64,000 nucleotides of DNA, from the NCBI GenBank assembly GCA_038025085.1, contig CM076147.1, forward strand, positions 10,202,001 through 10,266,000. The letters run 5' to 3'. The notes beneath the pieces were generated by a model that was not told the origin of the DNA, did no database searches, and was given only the letters and a program-made list of their open reading frames with translations. Shown here piece by piece: positions 24,801 to 34,846 of this stretch (position 1 is its first letter; every line of letters begins with the position of its first letter). The stretch is from Tetragonia tetragonoides (Eukaryota > Streptophyta > Magnoliopsida > Caryophyllales > Aizoaceae). Made by a program: the position numbers and the translations under genes.

Positions 24801-26657
24801 TATGGTCATAGCATTGTCACTTATCGCTCTCGGAAATAGTAACCGATCTAGCTATGGAATAAGGCAATGGCTTTGGCCTTTGGTTGGATTGAGTTGGATC
24901 AATATGATTATCGTCATTGGTTTCTTTCACTAGTATTGAAATTGCCTGAAATGTGCGCGTTATCCAGCTCTACATTTGCCTTTTGTGCCTCAAATCACCC
25001 TGCCATAGGTGTATTTATCTTTCATACAAAATAGCATGTAAATTGGATGTTACAAGAAACAGCAGCACCAAATTGAAGTACAGCACTCATCTTTTATAGA
25101 ATATGTGAGACTCTTCCGTGACAACTTACTTATTACTGACCTTTTATGCTGCAGGTTGCCGCATTGATTCCTAATACTCCGGCAATGTATGAGTTGCACT
25201 TCGGGGTTCCTATGACAGGGGGGGTTCTTTGTACCCTTAATACGCGCCATGACTCTGCAATGCTATCAGTTTTGCTAAAACATTCAGAAGCAAAACTCTT
25301 TTTTGTAGATCATCAGTTCTATGATGTAGCCTGTGGAGCAATTGAGATCCTGTCGAAAAACACAAGCCCTAGCCTTCCTCAAATCGTGTTGGTTCTTGAT
25401 ACACAATCATTTGGAGCTGGAAACACGAAAGCTCCTTCTCATTTTAGGGGACAGCTAGAATACGAGAGCCTACTAGAAACAGGGAAACCTGACTTTGAGA
25501 TCCGGAGGCCAAAGGATGAATTGGACCCTATCTCAGTAAATTACACTTCAGGGACAACTTCAAGTCCTAAAGGTGTTGTTTATAGCCATAGAGGTGCTTA
25601 TCTAAACTCCCTTGCCACAGTGCTGTTGAACGAGATGGGACCAATGCCGGTATACTTGTGGAGCATCCCCATGTTCCACTGCAACGGCTGGTGCCTGACA
25701 TGGGGCGTGGCGGTTCAAGGAGGCACCAGCATCTGCCTGAGAAATGTGACCGCAAAGGGAATATTCAGTAACATTGCTGAACATAAAGTAACCCACATGG
25801 GTGGTGCACCAACTGTTCTGAATATGATCATCAATGCTCCCCCTAGTGATAAGAAGCCTCTCCCAGGAAAGGTTACCATGATGACAGGCGCGGCTCCACC
25901 TGCTTCACAGGTGCTCTTCGAAATGGAAGACTTGGGATTCCTCATAATCCACTCGTATGGCTTGACAGAAACCTATGGTCCAGGGACAGTATGTGCCTGG
26001 AAGCCTGAGTGGGATGCTCTGCCTCTAGATACAAGAGCAAAGATCAAGGCACGTCAAGGAGTGCGTCATATTGGCCTGGAGGAAGTCGATGTAAAAGACC
26101 CTGTAACTATGAAAAGCCTGCCTCCTGACGGAAAGACAATGGGCGAGGTTATGCTCAGGGGAAATACTGTTATGAGCGGATACTTGAAAGACATGAAGGC
26201 AACTCAGAAGTCATTTGAAGGGGGATGGTTCCGTAGTGGGGATTTGGGAGTCAAGCACCCTGATGGTTACATTGAGCTAAAGGACCGTTCTAAGGATATT
26301 ATCATTTCTGGGGGAGAAAATATTAGCACAATCGAGGTTGAATCTGTGCTGTTTAGCCATCCGGGGGTTCAAGAAGCAGCTGTTGTAGGACGTCCTGATG
26401 ATCACTGGGGTGAGACACCTTGTGCGTTTGTTAAGCTGAAGGATGAGTTTGGCAGTATTAGCACTAAGGAAATCATTGAGTTCTGTCGAGATAGACTGCC
26501 TCACTATATGGCTCCTCGTACTGTTGTTTTTCAGGATTTGCCAAAGACCTCGACAGGAAAGACGCAGAAATTTATTCTTAGGGACAAGGCAAAAGCAATG
26601 GGAAGCCTTTTTCCTAGCAATGCCAGCAAAAGTTTTAAGGGGAAAAGCAAACTCTAA
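21868..26657 (+). CDS. AAE1-like: AAE1-like peroxisomal acyl-CoA synthetase copy 3 (intact)
   Basis: Exon 1 (21868-22065, 66 codons, starts [12 protein letters not shown]) and exon 2 (25155-26657) give 566 residues. The phase-0 intron is at the same place as in the other copies but is 3,089 bp long. The role is ATP-dependent thioesterification of a carboxylic acid to CoA in the peroxisome. The P-loop [11 protein letters not shown] (196-206), [45 protein letters not shown] and PKTSTGK are intact. The C-terminus SKL is the canonical peroxisomal signal. Compared with copy 2 it has an insertion near residue 150 ([11 protein letters not shown]) and a longer tail. Its binding-region residues ([23 protein letters not shown]) are closer to Arabidopsis AAE1 as I remember it, so this may be the ancestral-type copy. 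Confidence 0.93.
22533..23180. mobile_element. Degenerate MITE plus partial second copy in the AAE copy 3 intron
   Basis: The left end GGTTCGGCAACTAGC (about 22533) pairs with the complement of the right end TTGTCGAACAAGCCC (about 22918-22932), suggesting an old Tourist-like element. A second, shorter copy of its right half follows at about 23040-23180. It repeats CCGATAACTATACTGAACAC-like, GCTAATAG and AACTAATT blocks and ends TTGCCAACCGGCC. No target duplication is clear. Confidence 0.45.
23246..23550. repeat. Diverged direct copies of a segment of about 60 bp
   Basis: AAAGCTTACGATTATTGAGT followed by TTGTGAAATCCAAAACA (23254-23300) recurs as AAAGCTTACGGTTATTGAGT and CTTGTGAAATCCAAAACA (about 23496-23542), with a partial copy near 23417. 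The CCCCAT repeat lies between them. Confidence 0.65.
23331..23383. repeat. (CCCCAT)n hexanucleotide repeat
   Basis: About eight CCCCAT units with edge variants, within the AAE copy 3 intron. Confidence 0.9.
23779..23862. repeat. Dispersed repeat, also at 43015
   Basis: ACACTTTTTATTCATAAAAG, TAATTTTTTTTTTGTCTGAA, AAAGTAAC and GACGGCCAAAAATGTTTAAA match a segment at 43015-43096 in the same orientation. A shorter related stretch is near 30885-30935. The parent element is not recognised. Confidence 0.6.
24215..24405 (-). mobile_element. Possible tRNA-derived SINE (minus strand)
   Basis: On the minus strand a pol III A-box-like TAAGTGGTTAGTGTGAGTGG (24392-24373) is followed about 35 bp later by a B-box-like GGTTCGACTC (24340-24331). 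The body ends towards a T-rich stretch at 24215-24220, which is A-rich on the minus strand. No target duplication was found. Confidence 0.4.
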
Positions 26658-27249
26658 TGGCTTTAATTCTTAATTACTAATTTCTGTTGTAATTTGCAAT
26701 CTGCTGGGTGGAGTTTGTACACGTTATATACTAATATACTATGACAGTAAGGGTTGGAACATATATGTCGCCTAATACATCAGCTGTATTTGCATGTTTC
26801 TGAATTTATGTTTGATTTTATACTAAAGTGTGTCGTTACAAGTGCTAAGATCTCATCAGAAATATAACCTTGCAAACATGGGTCTGTTGACGTCAATACG
26901 CAGGCTTGAGAGCATGTAATAATAAAGGACTTAAGAAAATTAAAATAAAATAAGTTCCCAATAATACTCAAGTTGCTACATAGCCTACATTGAAGGCTTC
27001 AGCCTTCAGGTCCATTGGTTAAAATGAGAAAACAACTCCTCCATTCTGTACAGCAATACAGTGTGTCAAAAAACAGCAATTGTTTGTCGATACGAGACTT
27101 ATGGAGCAATACGCTAAACGAGCTTGGCGAGCCTATAAACCTGCAAAAATCCTAGTCTGCCTGTCGTTTTTGGGCCTGAGCCACTTGGCGATTCAGATGA
27201 AACAGTCTGTACATTGATCAGGTATGTGAGTCCTTCAACTTCCAAACAT
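26658..27249. other. 3' flank of AAE copy 3, nothing else seen
   Basis: No coding stretch, element or RNA gene is visible. The first 150 bp probably includes the 3' untranslated region. Confidence 0.4.
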
Positions 27250-27720
27250 CACTCTCACAGTACGTGCTGAACAAGTTCATGGAAAGAATGACTACCACCA
27301 GGCCGAAGTTGGAGTAGAATTCAGCTGCAAAACTAATGACCTGCCATGACATTGAGAGCTGAATGATCTCCAAACTGAACTGAATCGCAACCTATATTCA
27401 GTTTCTTTATTCGTTTCACATATATGTTCATCGATCTCCCTCATATACTAATTGTGTTAAAGCTGCTTAGATTATTTCCAAATTACTTGAAAATAAGTCA
27501 AATGGGTGAAAAATCGTTGTTTTTCATGTATGTTAAGTGGATCATGTGATATTATGTACTGTAGTTCAGAAGTCTTCCCATGAATCAAGACCATGAATCT
27601 CTGAAGTCTGATGCAGGATATTACACTACTTGCCACTTTGGACTATGTTGATTTCTGTCATGGAGGATGATCAAGCATTGGATTTGAGTTTCGGTCAACT
27701 CTTTTGTTATTCTCTACAGT
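27250..27720 (+). pseudogene. Decayed FMO gene fragment (intron and following exon)
   Basis: The stretch matches, in order, the intron and second conserved exon of the FMO pseudogene at 31.4-32.7 kb. Matching blocks are GCTGCAAAACTA, AATCGCAACCT, GTGATATTATGTAC, AATCAAG, GCAGGATATTACACT, GGACTATG and GATGATCAAGCATTGG. Reading frames are destroyed. It is an older duplicate of that gene, now truncated by a MITE. Confidence 0.65.
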
Positions 27721-27726
27721 ACTATA

Positions 27727-28014
27727 GGGTCTGTTCTCCCCAACTGAAAAACGTTTATATTTATTACTGAAGATTTATTTTTGTTGAACTTTGTTGAAAT
27801 TCGTTGAACTTTGTTGAACTTTATTTAACTTTGTTGAACTTCGTTGAACTTTGTTTATTTTTGTTGAATCTTGTTGATTAAGTGTTTTTTATAACTAGTT
27901 TGTATATTGGTTTGTTTAACTTTGTTGAACTTTGTTTAACTTTATTTAACTTTGTTGAATTTTGTTGAAGTTTGCTAAAGTTTGTTGAAGTTTACTGAAG
28001 GGGAGAACAAACCC
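27727..28014. mobile_element. Small MITE with TTGTTGAACTTTG array core
   Basis: The left end GGGTCTGTTCTCCCC and right end GGGGAGAACAAACCC are inverted repeats. The inside is almost wholly a degenerate array of units around TTGTTGAACTTTG (27783-28000). The flanking trinucleotides (ATA left, TTA right) do not match exactly. The layout parallels the larger Tourist-like element at 15189. Confidence 0.65.
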
Positions 28015-28061
28015 TTAATAAGTTACTGGTTACCTATGCTAGCTAGGTGATTTTTTGACTA

Positions 28062-28245
28062 ATGGAAGGGCTTGTTCGTTGCTCCGTCAACTCTGTCTCA
28101 CTCTCCCCTATCAACTTCTAGGAGCGGTCCGCGATTGTATACCGGGACCGACCCTCTATTGTCTATGGCAGTTTCTGTAACACTTGCAGAGATACTGCAC
28201 AGGTATAGCAAGCTGGCTCCTGCTCTAACCCACTTCAGAATTTCT
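28062..28245 (+). pseudogene. AAE exon 1 pseudogene (fourth copy)
   Basis: ATGGAAGGGCTTGTTCGTTG and the following codons match AAE exon 1 ([19 protein letters not shown]), but TAG follows immediately at codon 20. Further on (YRDRPSIVYGS) the alignment holds until small indels destroy the frame near 28170. It stops before the splice donor, and no exon 2 follows. Confidence 0.85.
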
Positions 28246-28710
28246 TTTTCTTTTTTCGTTTTATGTTTTGGGAAAGTGTGTCCTTCCACGTCAGTTTTAA
28301 GCTTTTGTTGAAATGAATTGATTTCTTTTTGAACAACTGGTTCAAAGTTATTCGAACTATGTTGCACCAAAAAAAAAACTATATTCAATATGTGCAAAAT
28401 AATCATACATGTCAAATTTGCACTCACAATAGTCCAAACTTTCACACTAATTTTGATTTATAGATGATTGAGATACTTTAAAAGGAAACCATAATTCCAA
28501 AGGACATTATACTTGCACCAATACTAACCTCAATGAGCCACACCCTACACTATCACAACCAACTGCATTATATCTACTCCCCCAGCTTTCACTTGCCACC
28601 CATTCAACTGCCTCCCAAAGAAAGAATCATATAATCATCACAGCTTTGAGCGAAACCGAGATAGCGCCATATATCTGACTAGGGGTCAAGCACCTGAGAG
28701 TGGCTCAATG
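28246..28710. other. No gene seen
   Basis: AT-rich DNA between the AAE exon 1 relic and the 3' end of the F-box pseudogene. It may hold the 3' flank of the latter. Confidence 0.4.
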
Positions 28711-30404
28711 TTAAAACCATCGAACAAAGCAGTTTTTGCTTAAGAAGAAGTCCTCCTCACTATGAGTTGGACTGTAATCATATGGAGCAAAGATGTTCCT
28801 AATAGAAGGTCTAGTAGATACAATCCAAGCCAAAGTATCAAAACTCACATTGGAACAGTTCTGCAGTCGAATTTCCCTTAATTTTCTGCGACTCTTTACC
28901 AACTCTTTCACACCCTTTGATGTTATAGATTTACAAAATGCCAAATTTATATCTAGCAAATTAGGACATGCCTTTCCGACCAATGATGCACACTCATCAT
29001 CAAATCCTTAGATATGACATGTAACGACTCCAAATTAGGCAATGCCCCAGTGAACTCCGTACCAAACAACACTGAATTCCACCACATTGTCACCTTCAAA
29101 TGCTTAATCCCTAGGCAACTCTTCATCATTTCCCTTATGCTTTCATTTGTGATCTTTTGACAAAAGCTCAGTTCAACATCTACCAGATTTGGGCACATAA
29201 GCGCCATCTTCTTAAGGATTAATTTCATCTGTCAGTTGTTTAATATGCATCATTTCCAAACGTGTGACTTTATGACCCTTGACCAAACACTCACCAGAGC
29301 AACCTTCTTTCTTGTTTGTTCCCTCCAAATTTGTTTCTTCTCTAACTTTTGTGCTACTCATCTCTATTTCCTCTAGGGCTGGACAACTCTTAACAATCAT
29401 GCAGAATTGCGAATACGTTAAATCATCACATGAGATTAGACTTATGGCGATCAACTTACGGAGATAACAAACAACACTTTCCATTGCCTTATCATCATCT
29501 GTTAGAAAATCTGCCCCTTCAAGACTTAATCGCTCTAAATTCGGATAGCCACGCAAAAACACCAAAAATCCCTTCAATGTAATACTACAACAAAAGGTAG
29601 TAAACTTCTTGAGAGGCAAATCAGCTTTGGCAATACAACAAAGCAATTCATCTTCAACATCAATATCAAGCTCAAGTGTTGACAAACTACGACTTAAACA
29701 TGAAAATGACCTTGGAGGAACCGTTAAAAAAACCATTATCGAGCTAAGTTTCAAGCTATGATCCATCATATACCTAAACCCATGTTGAGTAACCAACTCG
29801 CAAAAATGACCTTGGAGGAACCGTTAAAAAAACCATTATCGAGCTAAGTTTCAAGCTATGAGCCATCATATACCTAAACCCATGTTGAGTAACCAACTCG
29901 CAACCAAAAATCACAACATCTTCACGTTCCAAACAAGAATCAGACAACAAAATAAGTGACTTATCAGTAATTAAAATATTCCATGTCAAATTAATTTTCT
30001 TCAAAAAACTCTTGACGATTACGAAAACGATAACTAACATCTAATTCCTCAATAAAAGGGAAAACAGAACAAATCTCAATAAGATGATATCACATAATGA
30101 GGGAAAAAAGATCAAATTTTGCGATTTGGGTAAGGGCGAAATCGAGGTCACCATTGAAGAAGGTGAAATCGATAGAGGAGAGAGAAAATGAAAAGCGGGG
30201 AAGAAGGGTTGGGAGGAGAGAGAGAGATTTGAGGAAGAGAGAGAAAGGGATGAGGTTGGTGATGTTGTAAAGATGTTTGCAAGTTAAGGAGAGAGATTCT
30301 CGGTGGATTTCGCGCTTGTGAATGGCGGGTGTTTCGAGGTGAGAGAGAATTATCATCCAACAGTTGTCAGGGAGGTCTAAAAGGGTTTTGGTTTCGACCT
30401 CCAT
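28711..30404 (-). pseudogene. F-box/LRR protein pseudogene
   Basis: Read from ATG 30404 on the minus strand, the product starts with an F-box (LLDLPDNCWMIILSHLE, residues about 7-23, then SLTCKHLYNIT). It continues with leucine-rich repeats such as YPNLERLSLEGADFLTDDDK, CPALEEIEMSSTKV, CPNLVDVELSFCQKIT and CPNLLDINLAFCKSIT. Such proteins are substrate receptors of SCF ubiquitin ligases. Lesions are an in-frame TGA near 30090, a frameshift at a T-run near 30005, a 100-bp tandem duplication at 29705-29904, and frameshifts near 29220 and 28998. Each broken piece continues in another frame, so the ancestor was about 550 residues. The stop is at 28711. It is almost certainly non-functional unless several of these are sequence errors. 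Confidence 0.85.
29705..29904. repeat. 100-bp tandem duplication inside the F-box/LRR pseudogene
   Basis: Two adjacent 100-bp units (29705-29804, 29805-29904) differ at very few positions, for example GATCCATC against GAGCCATC. Since 100 is not a multiple of three, the second unit alone would break the frame. The near identity shows the duplication is recent. Confidence 0.9.
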
Positions 30405-31368
30405 TGATGATGAATAAAGGTTGAGATTGTGGGGTTTCTCTGTGGAGGGGTGAGACTGGAGAGAGAGAGAGAGGGGTTTGAAAACTGAACTCTGGAGGAA
30501 AGCTGTGAGCCTGTGAGAGACTGAGAGTTCACTGGAGTGACTGAAATAAATTGATTCAATTGAACTGTTTTTTTTTTATTTTTTAAGTCTTAATCATTTA
30601 AAATTCATCCAAACCTATATATTAATTCATTTGAAAGTATCTTTTGGAAATTTTCTAATGACTCGCCAATTAATTTTAGAATAATTTGAGTGGTAAATTC
30701 TAATTGAAGTGAATTAAAATTAGGCGGATGAAAAAACAGAGTTTTAATGAGTACAAGATGATAACTAACACTAATTTTGTGTTTTGTAATGTCAACTATG
30801 ATTTTTGGTTAACAGAAAAGAGTTAAAGGTGTAGAATATCTTGTATACACATGTTTTATTTTTCAAGGTAAGACATCCAAATTTACACTTATTGTTCCAA
30901 AAGTGACACTTTTTGTTCAAAAATAACAGTCATTTCATGGTGAGACCAGCTTATATGAGTTTTTGTACCTATGAAATACTGAATAACGGCAAAACGGTGG
31001 GGTTAGTGTAGTCAGTTGCCTGGATCTGGGGCGCTACCGGTGGCATCAGAACTCGAGGCCAAAATAATACTACATATTTACCAAAATTTGCAGTCCCCTG
31101 AGACAACTGTACACCCCCAGGCCCCAAGTCCAGGACGTTACACTTCTAGCAGTTACACAGGGATATATAATTGAATCACAAGACCACCATAAGGTTGCAT
31201 GAGAAAAACTATGGCTTTTGTCATTTCCCCAATGTAGTTTTTCCTATGAGACATTGTCCTGTATTAAAGAGCCTGTGAGCTAGAAGAGCGAGCGGGGGGA
31301 TGAAAATGAGATGGACAAGCTCACAAGCAGTGGTCTGCTGGAAATGGGGAACGTCTCATGAAAAAGAG
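30405..31368. other. Upstream region of the F-box pseudogene and FMO pseudogene
   Basis: GAGA-rich 5' flank near 30405-30480, then AT-rich DNA. A stretch at 30885-30935 resembles the dispersed repeat at 23779. No gene is seen. Confidence 0.4.
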
Positions 31369-32724
31369 ATGTCCTGTATAATTGGGGCAGGGATCAGTGG
31401 TCTGCTGGCCTGCAAACACCTTCTTGAGAAGGGGTTCAAGCCTGTGGTATTTGAGGTAAGAAGTGAATTAGGGGGTGTTTGGTCATGGATTATACTATAA
31501 AATCCACCAAGCTCCAAACCCACTTTCAATTCTCTGACTTCCCATGGCCGTCTTCTGTGACGGAAAACTTCCCTCACCACAGTCAAGTCAAGGATTACCT
31601 TAGAGCCTATGCTGTGCATTTCAATCTTCTTCCTTGCATCAAGTTTAACACCACTGTCATCGGTATTGATTACGTTGTGAATGAAGGAGTTGGTCATAGG
31701 GAACATGATAACAACCACAATGACAATGTCGGTTATGACACGAAATTATTGTGGGGTGCTGGAAATGGGGAACCATTTTCTCATCATGCAGGGAATTGGA
31801 GCATTATTGCTCAAGATACTTGCCATACATGCTCATCAACTGAGGTATTTTGCTGCCTTTTAGTTAGATTTTGTGATGGAATTCAGTTTCAAGGTCTCTT
31901 GTCATGATTACTTTCCTTCAACTTTCTCCTCTATCTAATTGATTCATGTTCTTGTGTTTCTAATTGCTTACTGATCTGGGGGTCAGTTCACATTGTGTAT
32001 TGTCACTTGCCAACAGTTTCCAAACATGTCGCTGCAAAACTATTGACCATGAAATTGACAAGAAATTTTAGTTGATTTGTCTTGAAACAAACCAAATCGC
32101 AACCTTTAGTTATGTTTTCATTTCAAATATCTGTGCACTTAATGTGCTATAGTTCTCTTGTTTCCATACTAATCGACAGTATCTCAAAAACGAAAATGTT
32201 CAATGATAAATCTTAGTTTGCGGGTATACCAAATGAACTTTGTGATATTATGTACAGGAAAGTACAGTTCTCTTCCCTATGTTCCTGGTTTTCCCACCAA
32301 TCAAGGGCCAGAAATATTTGAGGGCAGGATATTACACTCCTTGGACTATGCTGCGATGGGTGATCAAGCATTGGAACTCATCAAGAATAAGCGAATCGCA
32401 GTCGTTGGATTTCAGAAATCAGCAGTTGATATAGCATCCGAAGTTGCAAGACAAAATGGTCTCTAGTTGATTTGATCTAGCTTTTTCTTCTGACAAAACT
32501 TATACAGTTATACTCGTATTTATGTAATAGTTATAGCTTGGTTCTGTTCTGTGTTTTTCTTTATGAATCCTTGTACTTTGTTGTACAAGACAGCGCATTG
32601 GACAGTTAGTGAGAGCATCCTGGCATCCAGTTTCCAGTTCCTAAATCGCTTTGCAGGGCTTATGATCCACAAGCCCAATGAAGGATACATCTCCTGGCTC
32701 TTGGCTTTCCTTCTCGCACCTCTG
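31369..32724 (+). pseudogene. Flavin-containing monooxygenase (FMO), truncated pseudogene
   Basis: The start encodes [20 protein letters not shown], the FAD-binding GxGxxG of plant FMOs, then ELGGVWS. A frame change near 31487 leads to [20 protein letters not shown] and later KFNTTVIGIDY, ending at a donor near 31844. A second exon (about 32223-32460) encodes FVILCTGKYSSLPYVPGFP, the FMO-typical GRILHSLDYAAM and VVGFQKSAVDIASE, which covers the NADPH-binding region. A third piece (about 32566-32724) has CTLLYKTAHWTV. The acceptor before exon 2 reads GCGG instead of an AG, and no acceptor precedes exon 3. The C-terminal third is absent. Plant FMOs oxidise N- or S-containing metabolites; this one should be inactive. 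Confidence 0.8.
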
Positions 32725-34226
32725 GTAAGTCCTTTTTCCCTCGTACAGCTTAATTGATTCATAGAAGTAAGTACTCCCACAAGACTAAAATATAAAACTG
32801 AACTATTTATTTCCAATCAAGTATTCATCTGAATTTTATTAACTAAGAGACTTCTGTTCTAGTGGTTATCCGATGCACTTGCGACCTGCACAGCTACTGT
32901 CTGAAATCTTGATAGCCTCGCTTTCCATCTGAAAACGGAGTGGCGAGTGTGAAACCTATGTACCTGTGGCCTGCATTGTTTTTTAGGAAGGGGCACTAGT
33001 TCTTACCATGAAAATATGAACAACACAACAACAAAGTTGTTGAATTACACGAGCAAGTTCATTGAATGAAAGTTACACTTCACATATGACCTGAGTCATA
33101 TAGAAGCAAGGACCAAATTCGTTGATACGGAAGTATACAGGGCTGCTTATACAGAAAGGTGTTTAGTTGTAATGTTCGATCGTGGACTTAAACCTCTTGG
33201 AGCACTTACAGGAAAGGATCACTCAATTGTATCTTTAGCGGTAAAGCTATAAGCTTAAACAACTTCAGATCTGTAGAACACTCACTAATGTTTAATCCGT
33301 GTGGCGTCATGTGGACTAGCTGCTCATGCAATATTTGACAAATCTTTATGTCAGTTGTGGATATTTTACATTTTACATTTTAAATTTTACGTTATAGTTT
33401 GAGTTCAAACATATATTTGTGGCTTGGGTCAACTTCAAATCTTCAATGTAGCATTCTGTTAAAGTTGATAAAAGTTATCTCATTTGTTTCATTCGGCATC
33501 ATACGAAAAGTTAAATAAAATTTGTTCTTTAAGGTGAAACAAACTGTAATTGTTCACTGCCGTAAAAGTTGAAGAAGAATCACATGGTTACCAACTTATC
33601 ATTGCATATTGAGTGTCACACTCAAATTTTCTAGTTAATTATCTTGTTAGCCAAATTTTTATTGTTAATATTGTTTAACTGTTCGTTGTAAGTGCAATAT
33701 TGTTTTTCGATGAGTAGCAAATAAATTGCCTGGTAAGGACCTTAGATTTAGGTAGAACTTTGCATCATGGGGATAAAAAGATGAAAAGAAAGTTTCTCAT
33801 TGGCTATAAAATAAAATAAACGGTAGCTAGTACTTCAACACCGGAACTGAATTTGCCATTCTGATGCTCATACACTGATACACATAAACTGATATACTGC
33901 ATCTGACAGCAACAGACCACCATAATCCAAACCTACAAAACCTACACCTCTTCTTGTTTCACTTTTCTTTGTGTGTGCGTGTGAAAAAGGATGGCGGGAG
34001 GGGCCGAGGGGGGGGGGGGATCGTCCATCAACATGTTACATTGCTAAACCTTGGGAACACCCAGTACAAGAAGAAAACAAAACATGGCCTTTGTCGCTCA
34101 TACAACCACCTTAAAGCTTAAACCCCAAAAACACCACCTTAGAAAGATGTAAATGTGTACATACAATGTCACAGAACAATCAAATACTCTCAAATACTTA
34201 CAATGTCACAGATTCAGTTGCTGGTA
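32725..34226. other. No gene seen
   Basis: AT-rich DNA after the FMO relic with no coding stretch I can support. A run of eleven G lies near 34008-34020. Confidence 0.4.
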
Positions 34227-34698
34227 TCACGGAACGTCTGACATGCTTTCCTTCTTCCCTTTCCGAATGTCCTTCCACGTATTTTTCTTTCTCTCCCATT
34301 GCCGCCTAGCATTCTTTATGATTCTCTTATACCTTAAATTAGCTCTATTTACCACATAGACAGTGTAGTTTATATCCTCTTTGCACTCAATAAAGTCAGC
34401 AAACTGAGCAATAGTTTTAGGGTCGTTTGTAATGGTTTCGAGGTAAGGCACTCCATTTCTGGTTTTTCCTGTTTGGTCTCTGACAGAAACAGAAAGAGAT
34501 TAAATGGCAAGTGAAGCAGCAAGATATGAATAGCATCAATTGAACATTAAAGATTTCACATAAATAAAAGAAAATTAACGTTGTGACAACCTCTTTTTTT
34601 CTTTTGGAAAAAGAGTAAACATTTCCTTTGAAAAACCCCAATGTAGAGAAAACAATACACGTACTCACTAAACAGGGTGGTGCAACAAACACTCAGAG

Positions 34699-34775
<77 letters not shown>

Positions 34776-34799
34776 CCTCCCTCCCTCCCTCCCCTCCCT

Positions 34800-34846
<47 letters not shown>

